This document shows positions 27,856 through 36,395 of a DNA stretch of 64,000 nucleotides, piece by piece (position 1 is the stretch's first letter; every line of letters begins with the position of its first letter). The position numbers and the translations under genes are program-made. The stretch is taken from assembly GCF_003217235.1 (NCBI RefSeq), contig NZ_QJTF01000004.1:62001-126000 (forward strand), written 5' to 3'. The notes beneath the pieces were generated by a model, which worked only from the letters and a program-made list of their open reading frames with translations, was not told the origin of the DNA and made no database searches. The stretch comes from Paramesorhizobium leguminum. GTDB lineage: Bacteria > Pseudomonadota > Alphaproteobacteria > Rhizobiales > Rhizobiaceae.

Positions 27856-28851
27856 ATGGGTTCTCTCCTCGCGCAACTGATCGACCCGCAATTCCTGGTG
27901 GCCTCGCTCGTCGGCGTCGCAGTCTTCGCCACGTTTTTGACCTTGGCTCTGCCGCTATTGAGCGGCAATCAACTCAAATCGCGTATGAAAACGGTAGCAC
28001 TGGAGCGCGACGCCATCCGCACCCGAGAGCGGGCTCGGATGGCTAGCGAGGGCGAAAAGCGGCGCGGATTGCGCCACACGCAGAAGCCGGGCATTCGCGA
28101 TTTCGTCGAAAAGCTCGATTTGAAGCGAGCCTTGGCCGATGAAAAGACCGTCGCCGCCTTGCACAATGCCGGTTTTCGCGGGCAGAACCCGCTGAACGTC
28201 TTTTTGTTCATGCGCTTCGTTCTGCCATTCGCCGGTCTGATACTAACCGGATCTTATATCTTCGGGCTAGGCCTTCTTGCCGACCAGCCACTGCTTGTCC
28301 GCATCGTCGTCTGCATCTTCGGCGGTTATGCCGGCTTCTACGCGCCCAATCTTTACGTCTCCAACCGCGCCACAAAACGCAAGCAGTCGATCCAGCGCGC
28401 ATGGCCTGACGCGCTCGACCTGATGTTGATCTGTGTGGAATCCGGCATGTCGACAGAATCCGCCTTCCGCAAGGTGTCGGAGGAAATCGGCATCCAGTCC
28501 GTGGAACTGGCGGAAGAATTCGTGCTGACCAATGCGGAACTGTCGTTCCTGCCCGATCGCCGCCAAGCCTATGAAAACCTTAGCCGCCGCACGGGTCTGG
28601 AGCCGGTCAAATCGGTGATGCAGGCGTTGATCCAGGCCGAACGCTACGGTACGCCGGTCGCGCAGGCGCTGAGAACCCTATCTCAGGAAAGCCGCGACAT
28701 GCGCATGAACGAGGCGGAAAAGAAAGCGGCCGCGCTTCCGCCCAAACTGACCGTGCCGATGATCGTATTCTTCCTGCCGGTGCTCTTTATGGTCATCCTC
28801 GGGCCGGCCTTCATCCAGATCAGCGCCCAGGGTGGTTTGTTCGGGCAGTGA
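27856..28851 (+). CDS. tadC: Flp pilus inner-membrane platform protein TadC
   Basis: The partner of TadB in the pilus platform. The 331-residue product begins with a membrane helix (FLVASLVGVAVFATFLTLALPLL), has two more near residues 115-165, a GSPII_F domain (AWPDALDLMLICVESGMSTESAFRKVSEEIG, then LSRRTGLEPVKSVMQALIQAERYGTPVAQALRTLSQESRDMR) and a C-terminal helix pair (LPPKLTVPMIVFFLPVLFMVILGPAFIQI). It is the last gene of the plus-strand pilus operon and converges with the TadD-like gene only nine bases away. Confidence 0.94.
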   Translation: MGSLLAQLIDPQFLVASLVGVAVFATFLTLALPLLSGNQLKSRMKTVALERDAIRTRERARMASEGEKRRGLRHTQKPGIRDFVEKLDLKRALADEKTVAALHNAGFRGQNPLNVFLFMRFVLPFAGLILTGSYIFGLGLLADQPLLVRIVVCIFGGYAGFYAPNLYVSNRATKRKQSIQRAWPDALDLMLICVESGMSTESAFRKVSEEIGIQSVELAEEFVLTNAELSFLPDRRQAYENLSRRTGLEPVKSVMQALIQAERYGTPVAQALRTLSQESRDMRMNEAEKKAAALPPKLTVPMIVFFLPVLFMVILGPAFIQISAQGGLFGQ

Positions 28852-28860
28852 CTTGGAAGA

Positions 28861-29667
28861 TCAGCCCTTTGGCTTATCCTTAAGCTTGGCCCAGGAATTC
28901 TGTTGCGCCAGCATGGCGCGCAGATATTGCATGTTGGCATCGGCCTGTTGCGGCGAGAGTTCGCGCCTGGCGATGGCCTCAGCCTCCTGGAAGCGGCCTT
29001 GCAGGCCCACCACCAATGCGAGGTTCTGCCTGATGCGGCTATCCGCTCCGGGCGCGGACGAAGCGCTGCGCATATGGGTTTCCGCGGTCTTCAAATCGCC
29101 TGCGAGCATGTATGACATGCCGAGGTTGGATAGGATCGACGCTTCACCCGGCTGGATATCGAGAGCGCGGTGGTAGAGTGCGCGCGCCGCTTGTCTGTCA
29201 CTCATCTGGTCTAGAATGGCGCCTTCGGCGGAGAGAAGCCGCCAGTCGGGATAGGCCGGCGTCTGCGCCCGACGTACGGCATCGAGCGCCGCCTCGAACT
29301 CACCGGCGCTGGCGAGCGATTTGCCGTAAGCCGCGAGCACCTGACGATCCCTAGGGTAAGCGATGGCCAGCGCGCGCATGACCGCAAGCGCCTGATCGCC
29401 GCGCCCCGTCATGCCCAGCACGTTGGCATAGGCGAGGGCGAGCGGCTTGTTCTTCGGGTCTTTCTGATAGCGTGAACCGTAAGTCTGCACGGCTTGCGCC
29501 AGTTCCATGGCGTTCATCTGCTCGACCGGTCGCGCCGATGCGCGGGTAACGGAGCCTGTCGTGGTTCGGTCCGTCGTGGTGCACCCGGCAGTGCACGCTG
29601 CAAGCATCATCATCGCTGTTGAAAAAATCAAACGGCGTCTTCCGCCGATACCCCGCGTGGTCGCCAT
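28861..29667 (-). CDS. tadD: TPR lipoprotein TadD
   Basis: TadD-type proteins are tetratricopeptide-repeat lipoproteins required for secretin assembly in Tad systems. The 268-residue product has a lipoprotein signal (LIFSTAMMMLAACTAGC) and a low-complexity Thr/Ala stretch. TPR-like helices follow from about residue 70 to 240 (ALAYANVLGMTGRGDQALAVMRALAI, LAAYGKSLASAGEFEAALDAVRRA, ALYHRALDIQPGEASILSNLGMSYMLAGDLKTAETHM). It is transcribed toward tadC. A TTAACCAT half-site (on the minus strand) lies about 60 bases before the start. Confidence 0.9.
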   Translation of the reverse strand: MATTRGIGGRRRLIFSTAMMMLAACTAGCTTTDRTTTGSVTRASARPVEQMNAMELAQAVQTYGSRYQKDPKNKPLALAYANVLGMTGRGDQALAVMRALAIAYPRDRQVLAAYGKSLASAGEFEAALDAVRRAQTPAYPDWRLLSAEGAILDQMSDRQAARALYHRALDIQPGEASILSNLGMSYMLAGDLKTAETHMRSASSAPGADSRIRQNLALVVGLQGRFQEAEAIARRELSPQQADANMQYLRAMLAQQNSWAKLKDKPKG

Positions 29668-29714
29668 GGCTTTGTTCCCGTCCCGTCATTATCCCCTGAG
29701 AAAGCAATAAACTG

Positions 29715-29735
29715 TTAACCCTAATGGATGGTTAA
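29715..29735 (-). promoter_or_regulatory. CtrA half-site pair upstream of tadD
   Basis: TTAACC at 29715-29720 and ATGGTTAA at 29728-29735 face each other. On the minus strand the second reads TTAACCAT, an exact CtrA half-site, about 60 bases before tadD. On the plus strand the pair is also about 60 bases before the MarR-like gene, so the target is ambiguous. Confidence 0.4.
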
Positions 29736-29793
29736 GGGCGCTACTTTGCTTGCATGGCTTGAATGATACGGGACCGAAACAATATAAATATGC

Positions 29794-30144
29794 ATGGCGA
29801 TAGAACTGAAACCTCTTCAGGCGCTGACCTTGCTCAAGACCGTGGCTCTCGCCGAGGTGCGCGACGAGATGCCCGATCTGACATGGCGTCAGATGGCGAT
29901 ATTGCTCACGGTCTATCTGGAGCCGTCGCCCCACACGGTGCGCGGGCTGGCGGCGAAGCTTGGCGTGACCAAGCCGGTCATCACCCGCGCGCTTGACACG
30001 ATGGGCGCGATGGGGCTCGTTTCGCGGCACCGCGACGAGAAAGATCGCCGCAATGTGCTGATAAAGAGAACGGTAAGCGGCGCGCTCTATGTAGAGCGGC
30101 TGGGCGATCTGGTGATCGCGAAATCGAGAGAACTGCCATTATGA
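29794..30144 (+). CDS. MarR-like transcriptional regulator
   Basis: A 116-residue winged-helix protein. LTWRQMAILLTVYLEPSPHTVRGLAAKLGVTKPVITRALDTMGAMGLVSRHRDEKDRRNVLIKRT gives the recognition helix (GVTKPVITRALDTM) and the wing (RDEKDRRNVLI) of the MarR family. It is shorter than typical MarR proteins (about 140), mainly in the C-terminal dimerisation helices. Its stop overlaps the start of the NlpC/P60 gene (ATGA), so the two are co-translated. The ligand is unknown; regulation of the downstream peptidase is an inference from coupling. Confidence 0.85.
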   Translation: MAIELKPLQALTLLKTVALAEVRDEMPDLTWRQMAILLTVYLEPSPHTVRGLAAKLGVTKPVITRALDTMGAMGLVSRHRDEKDRRNVLIKRTVSGALYVERLGDLVIAKSRELPL

Positions 30145-31010
30145 CCGTACCGGTGCTGTTGGACCGCCGTCTTCATGCTTTCCGCTCCGATCTCGCCGAT
30201 GCGCGGCTCAAGGGGCAGGTGGAGGCGGAACGCTTCGTGCAAGGAAAACCGATGCGTGTCGCGCTCCCGGTGGTGGATTTGCGTGGCGAGCCACGCCCGG
30301 CCAGCGGGCCGCAGACACAGTTTCTGCTGGGTGACGATGTGATAGTCTTCGACGAGGCCGATGGGTGGTGCTGGGTGCAGGCCACGCGCGACGGCTATGT
30401 CGGTTACGTTGAACAATCCGCGCTGGAACAGCCGAAAGGCGAGCCGACCCATGTGGTCAACGTCCCGCGCACCTTCGTCTATCCGGGCGCGGACCTGCGC
30501 TTCCCTCATGTGCAGACGCTCTCGCTTGGCGCGCGCGTCATCGTCACCGGCAAAACGGAAACACGCGGCACCAATTATCTCGTGCTCGAAAACGGCGAGG
30601 CGATCATTGCCCGGCATCTGCGACCGGTTGCCGGCCATGCCGATGATTTCGTCGCAGTGGCCGAAACCTTGCTCCACACGCCCTATCTGTGGGGCGGAAC
30701 CTCCGCCTTCGGCATCGATTGTTCAGGGCTGGTGCAGCTTTCCATGCGAATGGCGGGAAAGAATGCGCCGCGCGACAGCGACATGCAGGCGGCGGCGATC
30801 GGCGCGATAATCGAGCCCGACGCCGATTACGGCAATCTCAAACGCGGCGATCTCGTTTTCTGGAAAGGCCACGCCGCGATCATGGCTGACGAAAAGACGC
30901 TGATCCATGCCAACGGCCACACGATGAGCACCAATTACGAGCCGCTCCATGACGCCATCGAGCGCATCGCCTATCTCTATGGCTATCCGACGGCGGTGAG
31001 GAGACCGTAG
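30141..31010 (+). CDS. NlpC/P60 family cysteine peptidase with SH3 domain
   Basis: Likely cleaves peptide bonds in peptidoglycan stem peptides. The 289-residue product has an N-terminal bacterial SH3-like region (about 35-95, with DDVIVFDEADGWCWVQATRDGYVGYVEQSALE), a second SH3-like segment, and an NlpC/P60 domain from about 170: catalytic Cys194 in FGIDCSGLVQ, His244 in GHAAIMAD and the third position in IHANGHT. No signal peptide is visible, which is usual for many alphaproteobacterial members but leaves its location unclear. Coupled by ATGA to the MarR-like gene. Confidence 0.9.
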   Translation: MTVPVLLDRRLHAFRSDLADARLKGQVEAERFVQGKPMRVALPVVDLRGEPRPASGPQTQFLLGDDVIVFDEADGWCWVQATRDGYVGYVEQSALEQPKGEPTHVVNVPRTFVYPGADLRFPHVQTLSLGARVIVTGKTETRGTNYLVLENGEAIIARHLRPVAGHADDFVAVAETLLHTPYLWGGTSAFGIDCSGLVQLSMRMAGKNAPRDSDMQAAAIGAIIEPDADYGNLKRGDLVFWKGHAAIMADEKTLIHANGHTMSTNYEPLHDAIERIAYLYGYPTAVRRP

Positions 31011-31040
31011 GGGATATAACTGGCTACGAAAGGAACCGGA

Positions 31041-31838
31041 ATGGCTGGGAAAGCACCAGAACCGGCAACTGCCCGCAGGTTTGCTTCAAATGCCGATGGG
31101 TACGCGAGATTCCGGCCGGATTATCCGAATTCCATCCTTTGGCCCTTGGCCGAGGCAATTGCCGCCGTTGCGGTGACGGGTCCCTTGCCGGTTATCGATG
31201 TAGGCAGCGGCACCGGCATCTTTTCACGCGGTCTCGCAAGTCTCCTGCCGGCTGATATTCCCATTCGTGGCATCGAGCCATCGGATGCCATGAGAAAACA
31301 GGCGGGGATTGAGAAGGACGTCACCCGCGCTATCGCTTATGAGCCCGGAACGGCCGAAGCGCTGCCCGTAGAGAATTTTGCCGCGCGCGCCGTGGTCGCC
31401 GCGACGGCTGCTCATTGGTTCGATAGACCCGCCTTCTATCAGGAAGCCGCGCGCGTCATCGTGCCGTCCGGTGTGCTCGGTATCGTGGAATATATCCGCG
31501 ATGCCGACCGCTCTCCCGCCGCAAGGGTGATTGAGACATTTCTTGCTCAGCAGAGTGAGCCCAAGGCCTATGCGCGGCCCGACTACGAAAAAGAACTGTT
31601 GTGCTTGCCGGACTTCACCGCGCCGCGTTGTTTCGAAGAAGATGTGATTTTATCGCTCTCCAAAGACGAATTCGTCGGCCTCGCCCTGTCCTCGTCGCAT
31701 GCTCGGGCAGTTGTTGAGCGACGCGGTCAAGCCGTCGCTGAAAAAGCTCTTCTCAATCTATCGGAGCCTCTGGTTCTAGCCGATGGAACGATCCCCTATG
31801 GCTATCGATTCCGGCTATTCATAGCGTGGCGTAAGTAG
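31041..31838 (+). CDS. Class I SAM-dependent methyltransferase
   Basis: A 265-residue methyltransferase of unknown substrate. The N-terminus ATARRFASNADGYARFRPDYP is seen in a family of UbiE/Tmt-like methylases. Motif I is VIDVGSGTGIFSRGLASLL, an acidic motif II is IRGIEPSDAMRKQA, and AEALPVENFAARAVVAATAAHWFDRPAFYQEAARVI holds motifs III and IV. Small-molecule methylation is likely, but I would not assign a substrate. It lies 30 bases after the NlpC/P60 gene and converges with the dehydrogenase gene. Confidence 0.85.
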   Translation: MAGKAPEPATARRFASNADGYARFRPDYPNSILWPLAEAIAAVAVTGPLPVIDVGSGTGIFSRGLASLLPADIPIRGIEPSDAMRKQAGIEKDVTRAIAYEPGTAEALPVENFAARAVVAATAAHWFDRPAFYQEAARVIVPSGVLGIVEYIRDADRSPAARVIETFLAQQSEPKAYARPDYEKELLCLPDFTAPRCFEEDVILSLSKDEFVGLALSSSHARAVVERRGQAVAEKALLNLSEPLVLADGTIPYGYRFRLFIAWRK

Positions 31839-31843
31839 GCCCC

Positions 31844-32851
31844 TCAAACTCTCTCCGGCAGCACCCGGTCTGGCGGGCGGTGTCCATCCACGAAGGCACG
31901 GATGTTTATGATCACCCGGTCGCCCATGTCGGTTCGTCCCTCGATGGTGGCCGAGCTCATATGCGGCAGGATTACCACCTTGCCCTCTGCTGCAAGTCTG
32001 ACGAGCCGCGGATCGATGGCCGGCTCATGCTCGAATACATCGAGCCCGGCGCCGGCGAGCTTGCCCTGCTCGATCTGTTCGATCAGCGCGTTTTCATCGA
32101 TGATCTGGCCGCGCGCGGTGTTGACGAGGTAGGCGGTCGGCTGCATCAGCGCGATGCGGCGCGCCGAAAGCAGGTGGAAGGTGGCAGGCGTTGACGGGCA
32201 GTTGACGGAGATGATGTCCATGCGCGCCAGCATCTGGTCGAGGCTCTCCCAATAAGTCGCCTCCAACTCTTCCTCGATGCGTGGACTGACCCGATGCCGA
32301 TTGTGGTAGTGGATCGAAAGGCCGAACGCCTTGGCGCGCCGCGCGACGGCGGTGCCGATCCGGCCCATGCCGACGATGCCGAGACGCTTGCCCCAGATCC
32401 GGCGACCAAGCATCCAGGTCGGCGACCAGCCCGGCCATTTGCCGGTCTCAGTAAGCACATTCGCCCCTTCCACCAGACGGCGCGGCGCGGCGAGCATCAG
32501 CGCCATGGTCATATCGGCGGCATCTTCGTTCAGCACGTTCGGCGTGTTGGTAACTGTGATGCCGCGCCTGGCGGCGGCGGCAACGTCGATATTGTCGACG
32601 CCATTGCCGAAATTGGCGATGAGCTTCAGGTTCGGTCCGGCCTGTTCTATAATTGCTGCATCGATGGTGTCGCTGATAGTAGGAACCAGAACATCAGCCT
32701 TCTTCACCGCCGCGATGATTTCCTCCGGCGACATGCGGTGATCGTCGATATTGAGCCTGGTATCGAAAAGTTCGCGCATTCGCGTCTCGGTCGCATCGGG
32801 AAGCTTCCGCGTAATGACGACCAAAGGCTTTTTCTTGGCTGGCATGTCCAC
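31844..32851 (-). CDS. D-2-hydroxyacid dehydrogenase (glyoxylate/hydroxypyruvate reductase type)
   Basis: An NAD(P)-dependent enzyme of the D-isomer-specific 2-hydroxyacid dehydrogenase family, probably reducing glyoxylate or hydroxypyruvate. The 335-residue product has the nucleotide-binding motif GIVGMGRIGTAVARRAKAFG. The catalytic residues are Arg in YLVNTARGQIIDENALIEQ, Glu in AGLDVFEHEPAIDPRL and His in VILPHMSSATIEGR. NFGNGVDNIDVAAAARRGI and TNTPNVLNEDAADMTMAL are family hallmarks. It is single, converging with the methyltransferase gene; a repeat-rich gap lies upstream. Confidence 0.92.
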   Translation of the reverse strand: MDMPAKKKPLVVITRKLPDATETRMRELFDTRLNIDDHRMSPEEIIAAVKKADVLVPTISDTIDAAIIEQAGPNLKLIANFGNGVDNIDVAAAARRGITVTNTPNVLNEDAADMTMALMLAAPRRLVEGANVLTETGKWPGWSPTWMLGRRIWGKRLGIVGMGRIGTAVARRAKAFGLSIHYHNRHRVSPRIEEELEATYWESLDQMLARMDIISVNCPSTPATFHLLSARRIALMQPTAYLVNTARGQIIDENALIEQIEQGKLAGAGLDVFEHEPAIDPRLVRLAAEGKVVILPHMSSATIEGRTDMGDRVIINIRAFVDGHRPPDRVLPERV

Positions 32852-32862
32852 CTCTTACCTCA

Positions 32863-32910
32863 AGCATTATCCCGAAAAGTTGGCACGCTTTTCGGACAAG
32901 ATCATGCGGC
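32863..32910. repeat. Short palindromic repeat, family R3 copy 1
   Basis: ATTATCCCGAAAAGTTGG pairs imperfectly with CTTTTCGGACAAGATCATG. Members of this roughly 45-base family recur at 32957, 34312, 36335 and 49547. The 313-base gap between the dehydrogenase and the SH3 gene (32852-33164) holds this copy and the next one, and no gene. Confidence 0.85.
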
Positions 32911-32956
32911 CTACTCTCTCCTAAACCATCATCCCCGAACCGAAGGTCAGCGTCAG

Positions 32957-32994
32957 CAAAAAATTGGCTAGCTTTTCGAACAAGATCATGTGGC
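32957..32994. repeat. Partial R3 repeat copy 2
   Basis: AAAAATTGGCTAGCTTTTCG followed by AACAAGATCATGTGGC keeps the right half of the R3 family, with the left half degraded. It sits 47 bases after copy 1, in the same orientation. Confidence 0.75.
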
Positions 32995-33164
32995 CTGCTC
33001 CCGAGCGCCGCGCCTACGCCCCAATAAGACTTTTTTTACCAAAGAGATTGAGCCCTCTTTAACCAGACAGGGCGCAAACTAATGGTCCTGTCTACCAAGG
33101 CGACGCGCCAAAGACAAAGAAAAACAGGGCCGGCATTTGTGGCCGGATTTCACCCAAAAAAGAC

Positions 33165-33776
33165 GTGACGGCAGAACCGGCGAGGACGGATTTGTATCAG
33201 AATTTTCAACTGCGTTCCCCCTTTTTCCTGGCGGGGCTTGTTTCCCTGTTCCTGATGGGCGCATCGCTTGTCATTCCCGGCCAATACCATGCTGCGGCAG
33301 CGGACCCCGGCGCGGGAGCCGCTGGAACAATGGTTGGGCCGAGTGGCTTGCCGTTGCCGCGCTTTGTCAGCCTGAAGCCCAGCCGGGCGAATTTGCGCGT
33401 CGGGCCGGGGCGGCAATACGCCGTCTCGTGGCTTTTCCAGAAATCCGGCCTGCCGATAGAGATCATCCAGGAATATGACAATTGGCGCCGCATTCGCGAC
33501 GCTGACGGCGCGGAGGGCTGGATTTACCAGTCCATGCTTTCAGGCAAGCGCACGGCCATCGTCGCGCCCTGGAAAAAAAATGAGCCGAAGGCGCTCATCA
33601 GTCTTCATGCCGGCCCGGACGAAACGACAGGCCTCGTCGCCCGCGTCGAGCCGGGCGTGATTGGAACGCTGGACGAATGCGACGGCGACTGGTGCCGGTT
33701 CAAGATCGAGGGGGTCGATGGCTGGGTAAAGCAGGCGGAACTCTGGGGCGCCTATCCCGGCGAGAAGTTTGACTAA
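33165..33776 (+). CDS. Exported SH3-domain protein
   Basis: A 203-residue protein with an N-terminal hydrophobic segment (FFLAGLVSLFLMGASLVIPG) and two bacterial SH3 domains: LPRFVSLKPSRANLRVGPGRQYAVSWLFQKSGLPIEIIQEYDNWRRIRDADGAEGWIYQSML, then ISLHAGPDETTGLVARVEPGVIGTLDECDGDWCRFKIEGVDGWVKQAELWG. Such proteins bind cell-wall or other peptides in the periplasm; the exact role is unknown. The start is uncertain: a GTG at 33165 without a clear site, or a TTG at 33192 preceded by GAGGACGGAT. A repeat follows directly after the stop. Confidence 0.82.
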   Translation: MTAEPARTDLYQNFQLRSPFFLAGLVSLFLMGASLVIPGQYHAAAADPGAGAAGTMVGPSGLPLPRFVSLKPSRANLRVGPGRQYAVSWLFQKSGLPIEIIQEYDNWRRIRDADGAEGWIYQSMLSGKRTAIVAPWKKNEPKALISLHAGPDETTGLVARVEPGVIGTLDECDGDWCRFKIEGVDGWVKQAELWGAYPGEKFD

Positions 33777-33859
33777 GGCAGTAGGGGAATAGGGCAGTAG
33801 GGCAATATGTTTTTTGCCGGAAACATATTGCCCTACTGCCCTACTGTCCTATTGCCTTG
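33777..33859. repeat. Palindromic repeat, family R2 copy 2
   Basis: GGGCAGTAGGGCAATATGTT and AACATATTGCCCTACTGCCC face each other. The element begins on the base after the SH3-protein stop and extends into the 3' end of irr, whose last three or four codons and stop lie inside the right arm. Confidence 0.9.
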
Positions 33860-34296
33860 CGACGTAGTCGCACAATGATATCGACATTGACGATTTCCAT
33901 CCCTTCCGGCGGCTCAGGCAGGTTGCTGACGACCGGCTGCCCCTTCGGACCGTTGGGAATGTCGATGACCGCATTTTCCCCTTCGATGAAGAAATGTTGG
34001 TGATCGGAAGTGTTGGTGTCGAAATAGGTTTTAGATCCCTCGACGGCGACGATGCGCAGGAGGCCCGCTTCGGTGAACTGGTGCAGCGTGTTGTAGACCG
34101 TCGCGAGCGAAACCGGGACATCGGCTCCCACCGCTTCCTCATGCAGTTTCTCGGCGGAAAGATGCCGGTCTCCTTGCGCGAAGATCAGACTCGCCAGCGC
34201 AATACGCTGCCGCGTCGGGCGTAAACCCGAAAGTCGCAGGCGATCTTCGATTTTGGTTGCGTGGGCGGAATGTGTGTGCACGGGCCTTTCCGTCAA
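33841..34296 (-). CDS. irr: Iron response regulator Irr (Fur family)
   Basis: Irr is the rhizobial/Brucella Fur-family regulator that represses or activates iron and haem genes according to haem status. The 151-residue product has LSGLRPTRQRIALASLIFAQGDRHLSAEKLHEEA, VSLATVYNTLHQFTEAGLLRIVAVEGSKTYFDTNTSDHQHFFIEGENAVIDIP, i.e. the winged helix and the HQH metal/haem-binding segment. The SNLPEPPEGMEIVNVDIIVRLRRK tail fits Irr. It is divergent from fabA, as in Brucella. Identity as Irr rather than Fur or Zur rests on the DHQHFF motif and this neighbourhood. Its final codons are within a repeat. Confidence 0.88.
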   Translation of the reverse strand: MTERPVHTHSAHATKIEDRLRLSGLRPTRQRIALASLIFAQGDRHLSAEKLHEEAVGADVPVSLATVYNTLHQFTEAGLLRIVAVEGSKTYFDTNTSDHQHFFIEGENAVIDIPNGPKGQPVVSNLPEPPEGMEIVNVDIIVRLRRKAIGQ

Positions 34297-34311
34297 TTTC
34301 GCGTCAAATAA

Positions 34312-34359
34312 ACATGATCCCGAAAAGTTGTAGACTTCTCAAATAAAGATCATGCGGCT
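34312..34359. repeat. R3 repeat copy 3, between irr and fabA
   Basis: CATGATCCCGAAAAGTTG and the partly decayed partner AAATAAAGATCATGCGGC. It lies 15 bases upstream of the irr start, so it falls in the irr 5' region. Between it and fabA (34360-34563) I see no further gene or clear operator. Confidence 0.8.
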
Positions 34360-34563
34360 GCTCGAAATGTGCCTCAGGCGGTTGCCGATGATGCATCAAG
34401 ATTGATATATGCCCTCTCAAGACAACGATCAATAGCGTTTCCCGCGCGAGACAAGCCGGGGAAAAGCCGTTGACCCGGTTTTACTGTTGGAAACGCTCCA
34501 TGTTAGGGGTGTTTTCAGAGATTTCAGGCTGCCCAGCGGCTTGGCAGAATGATGGGAGACATG

Positions 34564-35073
34564 ATGGCAGAGCAAAAATCGAGCTACGGGTTTGAGGAAC
34601 TCCTCACCTGCGCGCGCGGCGAAATGTTCGGTCCGGGCAATGCGCAATTGCCGGCGCCGCCGATGCTGATGTTCGATCGGATCACCGAGATTTCGGAAAC
34701 CGGCGGCGAAAATGGCAAGGGCTATATCCGCGCCGAATTCGATATCAAGCCGGATTTGTGGTTCTTTCCGTGCCACTTTATCGGCGATCCTGTCATGCCC
34801 GGCTGCCTCGGCCTCGATGCCATGTGGCAGTTGACCGGCTTCTTCCTCGGCTGGCTTGGCGAGCCCGGCAAGGGCCGCGCCATCTCCACCGGCGAGGTTA
34901 AATTCTCCGGCATGGTTACGCCCAAGACCAAGCTCGTTGAATATGGTATCGATTTCAAACGCGTGATGCGCGGACGCTTGGTATTAGGTATCGCTAATGG
35001 CTGGATGAAAGCCGATGGCGAAACCATATACCGGGCAAGCGATCTGCGCGTCGGCCTCTTCAAGGAAGCCTGA
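34564..35073 (+). CDS. fabA: 3-hydroxydecanoyl-ACP dehydratase/isomerase FabA
   Basis: FabA introduces the double bond of unsaturated fatty acids by dehydrating 3-hydroxydecanoyl-ACP and isomerising the product. The 169-residue hot-dog protein has the catalytic His71 and Asp85 in [24 protein letters not shown], and [15 protein letters not shown]. The start [14 protein letters not shown] is chosen because GGGAG lies five bases before 34564; ATG codons at 34561 and 34549 are upstream alternatives. It heads the fabA-fabB-fabI cluster. Confidence 0.96.
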   Translation: MAEQKSSYGFEELLTCARGEMFGPGNAQLPAPPMLMFDRITEISETGGENGKGYIRAEFDIKPDLWFFPCHFIGDPVMPGCLGLDAMWQLTGFFLGWLGEPGKGRAISTGEVKFSGMVTPKTKLVEYGIDFKRVMRGRLVLGIANGWMKADGETIYRASDLRVGLFKEA

Positions 35074-35119
35074 ATAACATTGGCGCAGATGCAATAGATC
35101 TGGCGCAAAGGAGAATGCG

Positions 35120-36340
35120 ATGCGGCGTGTGGTCGTCACCGGAATGGGGATCGTCTCCTCGATTGGAAACAGCACGCAGGAGGTTCTCGCCTCGCTGCAT
35201 GAAGCCAAATCCGGCATTTCCCGGGCGGAGGATTACGCTGCGCTCGGCTTCCGCTGCCAGGTAGCAGGCGCGCCACAAATCGACGTGGAAGCGCTGGTAG
35301 ACCGCCGCGCCATGCGGTTCCATGGCCGGGGTACGGCGTGGAACCACATCGCGATGGATCAGGCGATCCTCGACGCGGGCCTCACGGAAAGCGAGATTTC
35401 CAACGAGCGCACCGGCATCATCATGGGGTCGGGCGGTCCGTCGACGCGCACCATCGTCGAATCCGCCGACATCACCCGTGAAAAAGGCCCGAAGCGGGTC
35501 GGCCCCTTCGCTGTGCCGAAGGCGATGAGCTCCACCGCGTCGGCCACCCTTTCCACCTTCTTCAAGATCAAGGGCATCAACTATTCCATCTCCTCTGCCT
35601 GCGCGACCTCCAATCATTGCATCGGCAATGCCTATGAGATGATTCAATACGGCAAGCAGGACCGCATGTTCGCGGGCGGCTGCGAGGATCTCGACTGGAC
35701 CCTTTCCGTCCTGTTCGACGCCATGGGCGCGATGTCGACAAAATATAATGATCGCCCCTCCACAGCATCCCGTGCCTACGACAAGAACCGCGACGGCTTC
35801 GTCATCGCCGGGGGTGCCGGTGTGGTGGTGCTCGAAGAACTGGAAGTCGCCAAGGCGCGCGGCGCCAAGATTTATGGTGAGATCGTCGGCTATGGCGCGA
35901 CATCGGACGGCTACGACATGGTTGCGCCCTCGGGTGAGGGCGCGGAGCGCTGCATGAAGCTGTCGCTCGCCACCGTCAAGGACAAGATCGACTACATCAA
36001 CCCGCACGCCACCTCGACGCCGGCCGGCGACGCGCCGGAAATCGAGGCGATTCGCCGCGTGTTCGGCTCGGGCGATAATTGCCCGCCGATTTCGGCAACA
36101 AAATCGCTGACCGGCCATTCGCTGGGCGCGACGGGCGTGCAGGAGGCGATCTATTCGCTCCTGATGATGCAGAATGATTTCATCTGCGAGAGCGCCCATA
36201 TCGAAGAACTGGATCCCGCCTTTGCCGACATGCCGATTGTCCGCAAACGCATCGACAATGCGCGCCTGAACACGGTCCTGTCGAATTCCTTCGGATTCGG
36301 GGGAACCAACGCAACGCTGGTGTTCCAGCGTTACGCATGA
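35120..36340 (+). CDS. fabB: 3-oxoacyl-ACP synthase I FabB
   Basis: FabB condenses acyl-ACP with malonyl-ACP and is required to elongate the unsaturated product of FabA. The 406-residue thiolase-fold enzyme has Cys161 ([20 protein letters not shown]), one His in [13 protein letters not shown] and the other in [15 protein letters not shown], i.e. the C-H-H triad. An AAGGAG site precedes the ATG by about seven bases. It follows fabA by 46 bases. Its stop codon is the first part of a short palindromic repeat that separates it from fabI. Confidence 0.96.
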   Translation: MRRVVVTGMGIVSSIGNSTQEVLASLHEAKSGISRAEDYAALGFRCQVAGAPQIDVEALVDRRAMRFHGRGTAWNHIAMDQAILDAGLTESEISNERTGIIMGSGGPSTRTIVESADITREKGPKRVGPFAVPKAMSSTASATLSTFFKIKGINYSISSACATSNHCIGNAYEMIQYGKQDRMFAGGCEDLDWTLSVLFDAMGAMSTKYNDRPSTASRAYDKNRDGFVIAGGAGVVVLEELEVAKARGAKIYGEIVGYGATSDGYDMVAPSGEGAERCMKLSLATVKDKIDYINPHATSTPAGDAPEIEAIRRVFGSGDNCPPISATKSLTGHSLGATGVQEAIYSLLMMQNDFICESAHIEELDPAFADMPIVRKRIDNARLNTVLSNSFGFGGTNATLVFQRYA

Positions 36341-36379
36341 TCCCGAAAAGTTGCAGACTTTTCGTAACTGATCATGCGG
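36335..36379. repeat. R3 repeat copy 4, over the fabB stop
   Basis: GCATGATCCCGAAAAGTTGC and ACTTTTCGTAACTGATCATG. The TGA of fabB (36338-36340) is inside the left arm. It ends 17 bases before the fabI start. Confidence 0.88.
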
Positions 36380-36395
36380 TTAAAAGGCAGGGCTG

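Noticed and set aside
31041-31838. Repeat-derived peptide (LSLSKDE) inside the methyltransferase
   Set aside because: The codons differ from the known Sphingomonad-type repeat that encodes the same peptide; probably coincidence.
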